24,193 bases of DNA from positions 1 through 24,193 of IMG/VR virus record IMGVR_UViG_3300030061_000374; one strand, written 5' to 3'. Position numbers and translations under genes: made by a program. The notes under the pieces were generated by a model that was not told the DNA's origin, searched no databases, and saw only the letters and a program-made list of their open reading frames with translations. Shown here piece after piece: positions 7,306-16,400 of the stretch. Origin of the DNA: a virus. Within the stretch, counting starts at the first letter, position 1, and the number at the start of each line of letters is the position of its first letter.

Positions 7306-7749
7306 TCACTGAACTATCATCCAGCAAGTTACTAAAGCATCAGATGTTGAAGTTACTTTGAACTTAGCCGCAGGCTTTGATACGCCCGCTGAATCGTTAG
7401 CACTAGATGTACCAATTGCTTCTTTTAGCGTTACACCTGCTGCAGCAGTACTGTTGTCTCCAATTATTACTGCTAGGATTTTCGTTGCTGCTCCTTCTAA
7501 TACTAGAGTTTCATCATTAGCAAGGTTAGTTGTGAATCTTCCACACACTAATTTAGCCCCTGCTGTTGCTGCTCCGCCAGTGTTACTTGCTGTAAATCCA
7601 GCCAAGGAACCCGGATAAGTACCCGCAATACCTGCGTTACCCTTCAACCACTCGGTGTCAGAGTTCAGTGTACCTGCATAAAGGTCAAGACTAAAATCTT
7701 CTGTAAAGACTCCGCTTCCACTTGTTGTATATGTTATCGTATTTGTCAT
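7306..7749 (-). CDS. Small beta-rich capsid-associated protein
   Basis: I choose ATG 7749 (147 residues) over ATG 7758 because the SD AGGAG directly touches the upstream ATG but sits nine bases from the downstream one. The protein begins MTNTITYTTSGSGVF and is rich in Gly, Ala, Thr and Ser, with strand-like segments (ETLVLEGAATKILAVIIGDN, KFKVTSTSDALVTCWMIV). No motif, membrane segment or signal peptide is seen. It is the first gene after the major capsid gene, the usual place of a decoration or head-stabilising protein. It does not obviously share the start and end motifs of the four-paralog family that follows. Confidence 0.55.
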   Translation of the reverse strand: MTNTITYTTSGSGVFTEDFSLDLYAGTLNSDTEWLKGNAGIAGTYPGSLAGFTASNTGGAATAGAKLVCGRFTTNLANDETLVLEGAATKILAVIIGDNSTAAAGVTLKEAIGTSSANDSAGVSKPAAKFKVTSTSDALVTCWMIVQ

Positions 7750-7783
7750 ATCATTCATCTCCTATTATTTATCACAGTTAACC

Positions 7784-8962
7784 TCAAGACAAGTCTCGGA
7801 TTGAACCTTGACCTCCAAAGAAAGTAGTCCAAACTTCACCCATTGTGCGGTAAAGTCCTTCCTGTCCAAGCCTGTTAACAGCGAATGGGTCTCCAGTCTC
7901 GATACCGGACTCAAAGTATTGAGTTGGTTTCGCAGTACTGTAGTATAGGTAATCTGTGTCTAAGCAGTAGATTCTGCTAATACCGTCAGTTTCAGCAGTT
8001 ACATCCTTAGATGGGATAATTGGGACACCGTTGTAAGTTGCGACTATAAATCCAGCCTCAACACCCGGTACACCTTTGACACCGTTGTAAGTTGGTACAA
8101 CTCTCTTCTCTTCCATGAATCTCTGCTGAGACTGTAGAAGTTGCTGAATACGCATTAGAGTGTCATATCCTGTTAGCATAACCTTAGGGTTACCACCACG
8201 AATCCAGATTTTCTGGAACATTTCGTCAAGATGGTCAAGGGATAATACTGCGTTACCTGAACGAGTACCACTTGCTGTATTAGCCAAGACTACTTCTGCA
8301 TCAGACCAAGTGTTAGCACTTCGGTCAATGCTGTAGATGTCAAGGTCAGTAGCAGTGCTTGCGTGAGCCACTGGAGGGCTTGCAGTTGAAGAACCGCTTA
8401 CATCCATTGCAGCAGCGCTTGCAGTAACACGGTCCAAGGACTCGATGTCGTTACCTGCAGGTGTGTCTACATCCTGTGTTAGCATTTGGTTGATGTGCTC
8501 AGCGTGGTGCTTACCCATCTCTTCCTTTAGGACAGAGCGAATGTCGCCCAGTCCGTCATCCTTGTCATTCAAGAAGATTGCAACTTCAGACATATCGAAT
8601 GTGTGTGCGATAGTCTTAGGCTTTGCAGCAATGTTTTGGAATGTAGGCTTGGTAGTCTCAGGAAGTGTTGCGTTCTCTGCTACTCCGCCACCGACTGCTG
8701 TCGAAGGCTTTGCAGTTACAACTCTCCATCCACTGCGGTCCCAAGGCTTCTTAGGTAGAATGGAGAATGCGTTGAACTCTTGGTTCAACTGACTCCATAC
8801 TTTGCGTCCGTAGATTGCTTGGTATGTACCAGCGGTTGTGCTCAATAGTGGAGCATCTGCTTTCAATAGTTCGCTTCCACTGTAGGTGTAGCCCATTGAA
8901 CTACCTGCTCCGTAATAGTAGCGTTCCATATCGTTAACTGTTCTCATGTAATTTCGTGCCAT
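7784..8962 (-). CDS. Major capsid protein, HK97 fold
   Basis: A 392-residue protein with the best SD of the window (AAGGAGG, seven bases before ATG 8962). It directly follows the protease-scaffold gene, the standard HK97-type order. The N-terminal arm is followed by a probable E-loop (SGWRVVTAKPSTAVGGG), a spine-like helix region (IRSVLKEEMGKHHAEHINQM), and a C-terminal part with PKVMLTGYDTLMRIQQL, GVPIIPSKDV and RIYCLDTDYLYY, the typical A-domain run ending in TMGEVWTTFFGG. A Ser/Ala/Thr-rich stretch near residues 180-220 is probably an inserted surface loop. No covalent cross-linking residues can be assigned by eye. It forms the icosahedral shell. Confidence 0.8.
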   Translation of the reverse strand: MARNYMRTVNDMERYYYGAGSSMGYTYSGSELLKADAPLLSTTAGTYQAIYGRKVWSQLNQEFNAFSILPKKPWDRSGWRVVTAKPSTAVGGGVAENATLPETTKPTFQNIAAKPKTIAHTFDMSEVAIFLNDKDDGLGDIRSVLKEEMGKHHAEHINQMLTQDVDTPAGNDIESLDRVTASAAAMDVSGSSTASPPVAHASTATDLDIYSIDRSANTWSDAEVVLANTASGTRSGNAVLSLDHLDEMFQKIWIRGGNPKVMLTGYDTLMRIQQLLQSQQRFMEEKRVVPTYNGVKGVPGVEAGFIVATYNGVPIIPSKDVTAETDGISRIYCLDTDYLYYSTAKPTQYFESGIETGDPFAVNRLGQEGLYRTMGEVWTTFFGGQGSIRDLS

Positions 8963-8978
8963 GTCAATTCCTCCTTAT

Positions 8979-9860
8979 TTATTCCCAAACCGTCCCTGCG
9001 AGACTGTGTACTTCGTCCCACGACATATTTGCTAGTTCCTGTGTAGATGGTATTTCTACGGTGGAAGATGAATCCGACTTGCGGATAGTTGATTCTGCCG
9101 GAGCAGTACTAATGTTGTCAATGCGATTGCTTAGGTCAGAAAGCGCCTTTTCAATGTTAGATAGTGGTGTACGAGCGTCGAACTGTGCTGCTGCACGAGC
9201 CTCTGCTTCATGGTTAAGTTCCTTAGAAAGGCGGTCACTGAATACAGCGCCAAGGTTACCCTTGAACTGCTCTTCTAGTGCTGCAGCCTTGTAAACTTCA
9301 TATGCAGCCTCAATATCTGTTGAAGATACATTAGTTGGACTTAGATAACCTTTAGCAACTTCTTTGCCGGAGTTAATCTTTCCAACTGCTCCAGTTGATG
9401 GTGAACCATTTTCTGTTGCACGGCCTTTAACTTGGCCTGCAAAGTAGTCTGCTCCATCTCCAATCTGTTCAGGGGTACTGCCGAGGTTAGCCTTTGCAAC
9501 ATCATCAAAGTGAGTCCTTGCGCCGGAAATGTCTACGCCCTGAGATTTCAGAGTGTTTTCCATCCAGTTAAGGTATTCGCTTGTGATAACATCTGAGTAG
9601 CCATCGCTCTTCTGTGCCATATCGTGTCCTTGTCCATACATTGCTTCTTTTTCATCTTTGTCAGCCATTCGCTCACCTTTGTCTTTCTCAGTTTTTTTGT
9701 CATCGCCTGAATTAGATTCGTCCTTTTCGTCCTTTTCGTCCTTTTCGTCTTTCGGCTTTAGGAAAGGAGGTAATTCGCCCTTCTCCATTGCGTCCATACG
9801 ATGGTTTAGTCTATCCAATACAGTAGATAATTCGCTTAATGCGCCATTTTCGTTTGTCAT
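8979..9860 (-). CDS. Scaffold protein from an internal start in the protease gene
   Basis: Inside the protease frame, ATG at 9860-9858 (codon 180 when counted from 10397) is preceded by AAAGGAGG with an eight-base spacer. That SD is as strong as the one for the major capsid gene. The ATG lies just after the catalytic domain. Initiation there would give a 293-residue protein (begins MTNENGALSELSTVLDRL) made of helical and charged segments, without protease residues. This matches lambda, where scaffold Nu3 is the C-terminal part of the C protease gene, made from an internal start. A weaker second candidate is ATG 9668, with AAGGTGAG upstream. Expression is inferred. Confidence 0.6.
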   Translation of the reverse strand: MTNENGALSELSTVLDRLNHRMDAMEKGELPPFLKPKDEKDEKDEKDESNSGDDKKTEKDKGERMADKDEKEAMYGQGHDMAQKSDGYSDVITSEYLNWMENTLKSQGVDISGARTHFDDVAKANLGSTPEQIGDGADYFAGQVKGRATENGSPSTGAVGKINSGKEVAKGYLSPTNVSSTDIEAAYEVYKAAALEEQFKGNLGAVFSDRLSKELNHEAEARAAAQFDARTPLSNIEKALSDLSNRIDNISTAPAESTIRKSDSSSTVEIPSTQELANMSWDEVHSLAGTVWE

Positions 9861-10397
9861 GCTTGTGTCCTCCTTTAGTATTCTAAAAGTTGCTTCAGGG
9901 TTGATGCCCTTTTCACAAATAGTCACTTCGTGTAGTTCCAGTTTGGAGATTTCAGTGTAGTCACCATGTTGTTGGTCACTCTTTCGCATTCTCTTGAATG
10001 CTTGTCCTCCAATACTGAAGCCTCTTAGTGCTCCTTTGCGAATCTCACTGGCAACTTCTCTTGCCTTTTCGATGTCATCTCTTAGTTGGATGACTACGAA
10101 CATACCAGCGTCATCAACGCCGGATTTCCATACACGACCATCAGAGTCTGTGTACTGTGGTATTACACTACCAACTTGTATGTTAGAGTGTGCGAGTTGT
10201 ACATTGCGGAACCCGTCAGCCTTCATGAAGTCGCCAAATGCGTTCTTCAATGCTCCACGGGTAATTAGGTCGCCTTGCTTATCTACCATCTCTACAGATG
10301 CGTAGCCAGCAATTACGAGGTCATTGTCAGCCTTGACTATGCTAATACTACCCGTGTGGTTAACAGGGGATGTACGCAGGGTCATCGAGGCCGACAT
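8979..10397 (-). CDS. Prohead maturation protease fused to a scaffold-like domain
   Basis: The N-terminal 175 residues are an HK97-family (U35-type) prohead protease: H70 in LAHSNIQVGSV, S128 in RGFSIGG and E157 in ELHEVTI are spaced as the expected triad. It trims the scaffold and capsid arms during head maturation. After this comes a charged linker with a KDE repeat (about residues 211-260) and a long helical region to residue 472, which looks like a scaffold. I choose ATG 10397 (472 residues), preceded by GGTGG; TTG 10409 and ATG 10385 are alternatives. An in-frame internal start is described separately. The next gene is the major capsid protein, 16 bases on. Confidence 0.75.
   Translation of the reverse strand: MSASMTLRTSPVNHTGSISIVKADNDLVIAGYASVEMVDKQGDLITRGALKNAFGDFMKADGFRNVQLAHSNIQVGSVIPQYTDSDGRVWKSGVDDAGMFVVIQLRDDIEKAREVASEIRKGALRGFSIGGQAFKRMRKSDQQHGDYTEISKLELHEVTICEKGINPEATFRILKEDTSMTNENGALSELSTVLDRLNHRMDAMEKGELPPFLKPKDEKDEKDEKDESNSGDDKKTEKDKGERMADKDEKEAMYGQGHDMAQKSDGYSDVITSEYLNWMENTLKSQGVDISGARTHFDDVAKANLGSTPEQIGDGADYFAGQVKGRATENGSPSTGAVGKINSGKEVAKGYLSPTNVSSTDIEAAYEVYKAAALEEQFKGNLGAVFSDRLSKELNHEAEARAAAQFDARTPLSNIEKALSDLSNRIDNISTAPAESTIRKSDSSSTVEIPSTQELANMSWDEVHSLAGTVWE
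9719..9754 (-). repeat. Nine-base tandem repeat encoding Lys-Asp-Glu
   Basis: The plus strand carries CGTCCTTTT three times in a row, then a degenerate fourth unit. On the coding strand it gives repeated KDE triplets in the linker between the protease and the scaffold-like region. Such a repeat is prone to change in length by slippage, which would alter only linker length. Confidence 0.75.
9869..9876 (-). promoter_or_regulatory. Internal ribosome binding site within the protease gene
   Basis: On the coding strand AAAGGAGG is followed by ACACAAGC and ATG. It lies within codons for Lys-Glu-Asp, so it also encodes protein, but its match and spacing equal those of genuine gene starts here. Confidence 0.6.
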
Positions 10398-10421
10398 TGT
10401 TTCCACCAAATCTGTTCATAC

Positions 10422-10428
10422 TATTTAA
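10422..10428 (-). promoter_or_regulatory. Weak TATA-like element before protease gene
   Basis: TTAAATA on the coding strand, inside the 31-base gap after the giant gene. Its centre is about 28 bases before ATG 10397, so an archaeal promoter here could give a nearly leaderless protease transcript. AT-rich heptamers are frequent by chance, so this is only a candidate. Confidence 0.22.
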
Positions 10429-13400
10429 TCAAGTACGGAATGTGGCAGAGTCGGGTGTTACTTCAAGAGTGCCCTCTTCTAAGGGTATAGTCATATGCTT
10501 AGCAGGCTCTTCGTCCTTCGTTCCCGGCTCTATAGAGTAATCTTCACCGGGGCGTTTTCTAGTATCAAAGTCAGGCATTGTCTTAGAATCGTGTAGGTTA
10601 GTCGGACCAGTAGGCGATTCTATAGGAGTAGCGTACCCTATGCCTAATCCCATAGCACCTGTGCTAGATTGACCAACTGCTCCTACTCCACTCTTTAGTA
10701 TCTTTTCAACCAGTACTAATCCTTTGACAAGTATCTTTCTTTTCTGTTCCTCGTCCCACCAATCAGTACCTTTGACTTTCTTAGGCTTAACTAGAGGTTC
10801 CCCCGGCTCTACTGAGTCGGTAGCAAATCCGCCATTTTCGTTTTCTTCTTCTCTAATGTCTAAGTCTGCCTTTAACAAAGCACCCGCAACTGGACTCCAG
10901 TATTCTCTTTGACTTTCAGACAAACGGATGAGATAAGAGTTGGAAGCCAGCGGACTATGTACTGTCCACATACTACCAGTCTGTGTACACTTGTACAGCA
11001 CATCTCCTTGAGGCATAGTTACTCTGATACCAGTACTGGCTCTCGATACTTCGCATAACCACTGCGAAGATTCGGACTTAGCAAGTAAACCTAGGGTTTC
11101 TTGACTAACAAGTCCTTCTCCTTCTGCTTCCTCTTTGATGTCGGTAGATGTAACAGTGTACAGTTTCTGACCATTAGCGGTTTCAGATTCGCCTACATTA
11201 GATACATTGACACTAACATGGTCTCCTTCGTTATACTTTTCAGAACTACCAAAGGCTGCACCTACATCCATGTAAGTCTCTCCGCCTGATTCAACTGCTC
11301 TATCACCCAAGTCATCTTCTTGTGTAATTGGCCCAGTGCCTAAGCGGTATGTGTAAGGTCCTTCGCCTCTTCTTTCAAGTACTCTCAGTACCACATCACT
11401 ACCTTCGTTAAGCATAACCCATTTAGGATGACGCATTTCTCCTACCATGTAAGTAGACTTAGCGTCTCGTAAAAGCAACTTGTCATGTTCTTTCTGCAGG
11501 TCTTCTACTATTAGTTCAAGGCCTGCATCGTCTGTAAGCCTTGTATCGCTGGCACTTGGAACATGTATATTCTCTACTCCTTCCATGCCGCCTCTTAGAA
11601 TCTTAATACGGTCATCTAGTAATGTATCGTGTACTTTCTTGTCATCGTATTCTAATACATCAAAGATGTAGTAACCGTCTTCTGTCTTTATGACATCAGC
11701 GTGGAAATTGTTATCTGTAACTTTCTTGAAGTTCTCTTTATCTTCATCTGACAATGTGAACGGTTTGGCTGAGATTTTATCATCATCTTTCTTTACGAAT
11801 CCTCTTTCACCTTCAGGCATTACTGAAACCAACCAGTCGCCTGTAAAGCCACGAAGGTGCTCTAAGTCTTCTAATTTGAATATACGATGCATCGGTTGTA
11901 GAAGAGGTACTTCTTTTCCAAGTTCTTTTCTGATTATGTCAGGGTTAGTTAAAGACGCTAATCCCATTTCGGACTTAGCAGTTGCTTCGGTGTCAGAACC
12001 ATGAATATAACCTTCCCCAGTCATATGCTTATGTGGCCCCAACCTGTCATTATGTATTAGTTGCTCAGCAGTCATCCCGTCATGGTGTGTGTAATCAGGG
12101 TGCAACATATGTGATAAGTGAGGGGCGATTGACTCAAATATATTTTGTAGCGGATTTAACAAACGCATTTTTCTTCTACTGTCTTTGAGTGTAACCGTAC
12201 CATCAGGTGAGATACTGTAATCGAATGAAGGTGTTACTCTTTCTCCAAACTCATGCCTTAGACCATTAGAATTGTAAATACTAGGGACAGAATGTGAGTT
12301 TGGGCCGAATGCATCTATAGGTACTTCGCCAAACCCAATCTGACTAGTACTGACGCTTTGCGCTTCTTTAGGCTCAATGTTAGGGTCACTGAATAACAAA
12401 GAGTTCAAAACCTGCTGTGCATTGTAAGCCTTGGAAGTTCTCTTTCCGTCTTTACTTTCTTTCTTTTTACCTGACCTTTCTTTAGTAGGTTCGCTTATAC
12501 GGTGGTCAGAACTATGAGCGGTGTGATAAAGAAGACCTAATTGCTCGTTTAGTTTGTCAATATCAGCCTTTGCGCCTCTTCCTTTTCCGCCCTCATGAGG
12601 CTTTACATGGCTAGAAATCTGAGTGGTCAATTGCAACAACTCTTTGTTAGCCTTAGGGCTTCTAGTTTTGAGCATGTCAATCTCGTTTTGGAAATCCATG
12701 TCAGGGTCTACTTTGCCAGTAGCCTTCAGATACTGACCTACTGTCATAACAGGGAGTTGGAAATTAGGGTCATTTCCTGATTCTACAAACTTCTTTTCAA
12801 ACATGTTAAGGAAATTAGTGATAGTATGCTGCACATGTGGGTTAGAATCATAATCAGGTAGCCCTAATTTTTCAACAAGACCTTTGTAATCCATCAAGTC
12901 CTTTATGCCCATCTTGACAGGGCTATCATGCACTACTTGCTTTATGTCACTAGACAGTGCTGCACCGGGCATTGCTCTCTCAACCGCATGGTCATCTATA
13001 CCCATTGTAGTCAGACCGTGTGCTTCATGAGGTGCAATATGTGCATAGTCGTTAACCATTTTAGCGAACATTCTAACATTTGCTTCTAAGGTCTCAAGAG
13101 GTAAACTGGGGTCGAACATTGCATCATAATCTGATTCACTAACAATTCCTTTGTCTATCATTATACCAGCAAGGTCTTCAAATGCTTTAGAGGTGTGGTG
13201 AAACTGTTCATATTCTAAATCAGATGGATTATAATTTAATTGAGTAGGTGTACCTTCTACGACGGCTCTATTTTTGTGAGAGATTTCTTCGTTCAATTTA
13301 TGAAGTTCTTGCTCTAAGCGACTTCTATCTTCCTCAGTTAAATCTTCACCTTCAAAGGTAGGAGTCGGTTCATGTCTTTCTTCAACAGGAGTTCCCCTCC

Positions 13401-16400
13401 TGTGAGATTCATCAAAGGTTATTTGCTTACCTGCTTTTAATTGCGCTTCTATCAAGCCTGCTTTTTCTTGAAGAGTATGTAACTCGTCTTCGTCTTCTGA
13501 GAAAAAGGGCTCGGCAGCGGTGTGCATGGACAGTCGTTTGTCCTCTTCTTCTGCCATCGACGCAGCGGGGTTAACAGTTGCTAAGTTTTCTGAATACTGT
13601 CTGCCCATCAAAGACCGATGTTGAGAGGGGTCGTGAATAAATCGCTGATTTAGTCTTTCTAATCGACGCTCGTGCGCTCCTTTAATTGCTTCAATATGCT
13701 GCGCTTTGATTTCTTCCGAGGTAAATGAGTGCTTAGTCCCATCTTCAAGTGTATATGTCTCAGGCTTAGGGTTACTCGCCTCAACATTAGCCAACTGTAT
13801 TCTTAACATTCTGTCCAAACTATCTTTGTAATTTTCTACATCTTCTTCAGTTTTGAGTGATATACCTTCAGGGTCTTTTGTCTCTAAGTCCTTTAGGTCT
13901 TGGAGTCCGTCAAATGTAGTCATACCTGTTCTTTCATTAGATGCGGCTGTTAGTCGCTGTATACCCGTACCCGGACTCAAGGCAGGGCTAGCCACTCTCC
14001 ACATTGAGCCAATTCTATGATAAGTATGGGCATTCGCTTTGATTTTTTTACCATACTCATAAGCGCCTCCTTTACCTGTAAATGGATTACTGGTAGCCAA
14101 AGCGCCTCCTTGCATTCCATTAGTTAATATCTTGTGTAGGCGCCTAGCCTCTTTGACATCATTCCTTAACCTAGCCTCATGATATTGGTCATAAATCCTA
14201 TTCATGAAAGCAGGGCTATAAGAAGAAGAATGTCTCATAACTTGTATAGCCGGTACAGAACCCTTCACTCTTGAACTATATCTCTTGTTGTGAGGGTTTC
14301 CAGTAACACCGTGGTGCCCCTCGCCTTCGTCTCCTGTCAAAGCAACTGTCTGCTCTTTGCCCCCAACATTCATTCTAGTCAATTCGTGATTGGGTTGTCC
14401 AAAGTTACCAGTAATTCCTAAAGTATGATTACCACCCGGTACTAGTGAGCCGTCGCTTGGATTATATTCGTGACGAGCATTAATGTGCTGTTTACTTCTT
14501 GAAAATAACAAACTATCTTCTTGCTTGTGTTTGTTTCGCCTAACCTTGTAACCTATGCCCGCATCCCGTCTTTCTTTTTCTGCAAAATGTTCATCATAGT
14601 CAAACTCTTTTTCTTCTTCTTCTTTTTCAGGCTCAAGTTCTGCTCCTTCATCAGGGTCATACAACAAAGATGCTTGATGCAAAAGGTCAAACAGTTGGTT
14701 AGGAGGCTTAGCCATGCCCCCTCTTACCCAAGGTTTCTGCCAATATGTACTGAGCGTTTCGTGAGGCTTATCGTCACCTTCTATAACATACTCAGGGTAA
14801 GTATTGTGGTCAATGGCGTCACCTACCATGAAAGCAGTTTCGTTTTCAGTTATGCGACGATTAAACTCTTGTTTCTTTTTACTTCCAGCCAACTTAACAA
14901 GTTTAGTAACTTCCTCTTGGCTAATAGGCGATTCAGAAGATTTCCAATCGTCGTAAAGAGGATGTTCGCCGTCAGAGTATATGTTGCCATCATTGTCTGC
15001 ATTTAACAAAAGCATGAGCATTTCTCTGTTTATTCCAGCGTATTTATCATCAGCAGACCTTCTATCAGTTCCTTTACTAGGCTTAGACCTAGAACGAAAC
15101 TGTATGCTTTTCCCGCCATTAGCAAAGGTAGCCTGAACGCCCTTTACTTGTGCTTCCGCTTCAGTTGCTTCATCAGTATGAATGTAAGGCTTACCTACAG
15201 TAGATGGGCTGCCGTTCATACCGGCCCTGTCCATCATATAATTCATAAGTAACTCATAGGTGTTACCTTTGCCCATAGTAGTGCTTTGAGTCAAAGTATC
15301 ATACCAGTGATGCGGTGAGACAAACTCAGACCTTTCAGGCATTGGTTTTCTTTTCTGCCTTCCAGCATTACCGGGCATGCTTGGGTCTCTTACCCAGTGG
15401 TCATACATTCCCGCAAACCTTTGGTCAAAACTGCGCTTAATTCTAGGCATCCAGTTAATAAACTGATGTCCAGTGTTATTACCATTAAACGCCTCCCGAT
15501 AACCTTTGTCTCCAAGGTGTTTGTAAAAGTCATTTCTATGTTCAGGAGTCATCCATTCCAAACCAAACATATAGTCCCAAAATCCTAAGTTCTGTTTCCA
15601 CTCTTGTTTCTTCTCATTGATGTGAGAGAGTCTTATTCGATGGTCTATTTCATCAGCAGAATAGCCTTCATTTTCTAACTCAAGTCTTCTGTTAGCAATT
15701 GCTCTGTCATTACTAGCGTCCCAATTAGCAAAGTCTTTTTCATAAAGTGCTTGCATAGTTGACAAACCGTCAATTTCACCATAGTGTGAAGGACTTAGTA
15801 AAAAATCATGACCCATTTCACTATTGTGCTCATCCCAAGCCAACTCTTTGTGATGGTCTTTTTGGCTCTGAGCCTTGCCACCCATCCACCCATTGGCACC
15901 CGGATTTACATAGAAGTCACCTACATGTTCATGCATCATACCATGTAGTGGATTGAAGTCAGGGCCAAAGAAATCGTGAGTGGCGTAAGGGTCGTCAGGG
16001 TCACCATCTACCATTTCAGGATGATAGCCTGACAAACCTTGTCCGGGTTCAGGCGGAACTATCCTACCGTCTCTGTAAGAGCCATCTACTAGTTGTTGAC
16101 CCATAAGCAAGTTATTCATACTAACTTGAGTATAGTCAGTAGTCCTTAGCGGCACACCTCCTTCCATTTCTTGCTGAAGGTTCAGGCTGCCCCCCGCAGA
16201 CTGTTCGATGCCCCCCTCTCCGTATCGCTCATCCTTCATAACATGGTAAACCATCTTAACGAGAGCAGTATCGTCTGCGCTAAGGACATAGCCCTTACGC
16301 TGAGCGCTAATTGAACTAAAGTAAAACTCAGCAGCGGAGTCGGCTTTATCTATGCCGTCAGAAAGGGACTTTAGGAAATAGTATCTTGACCTGTCAAGAA

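Noticed and set aside
8445-8792. A plus-strand frame opposite the capsid gene
   Set aside because: It has no SD and its composition mirrors the capsid codons, so it is a shadow.
14521-15006. A 161-codon open frame on the plus strand with a Phe-rich run
   Set aside because: It lies wholly inside the giant gene, has no SD, and its Phe run is the reverse of the Glu/Lys-rich coding stretch. It is a shadow frame.
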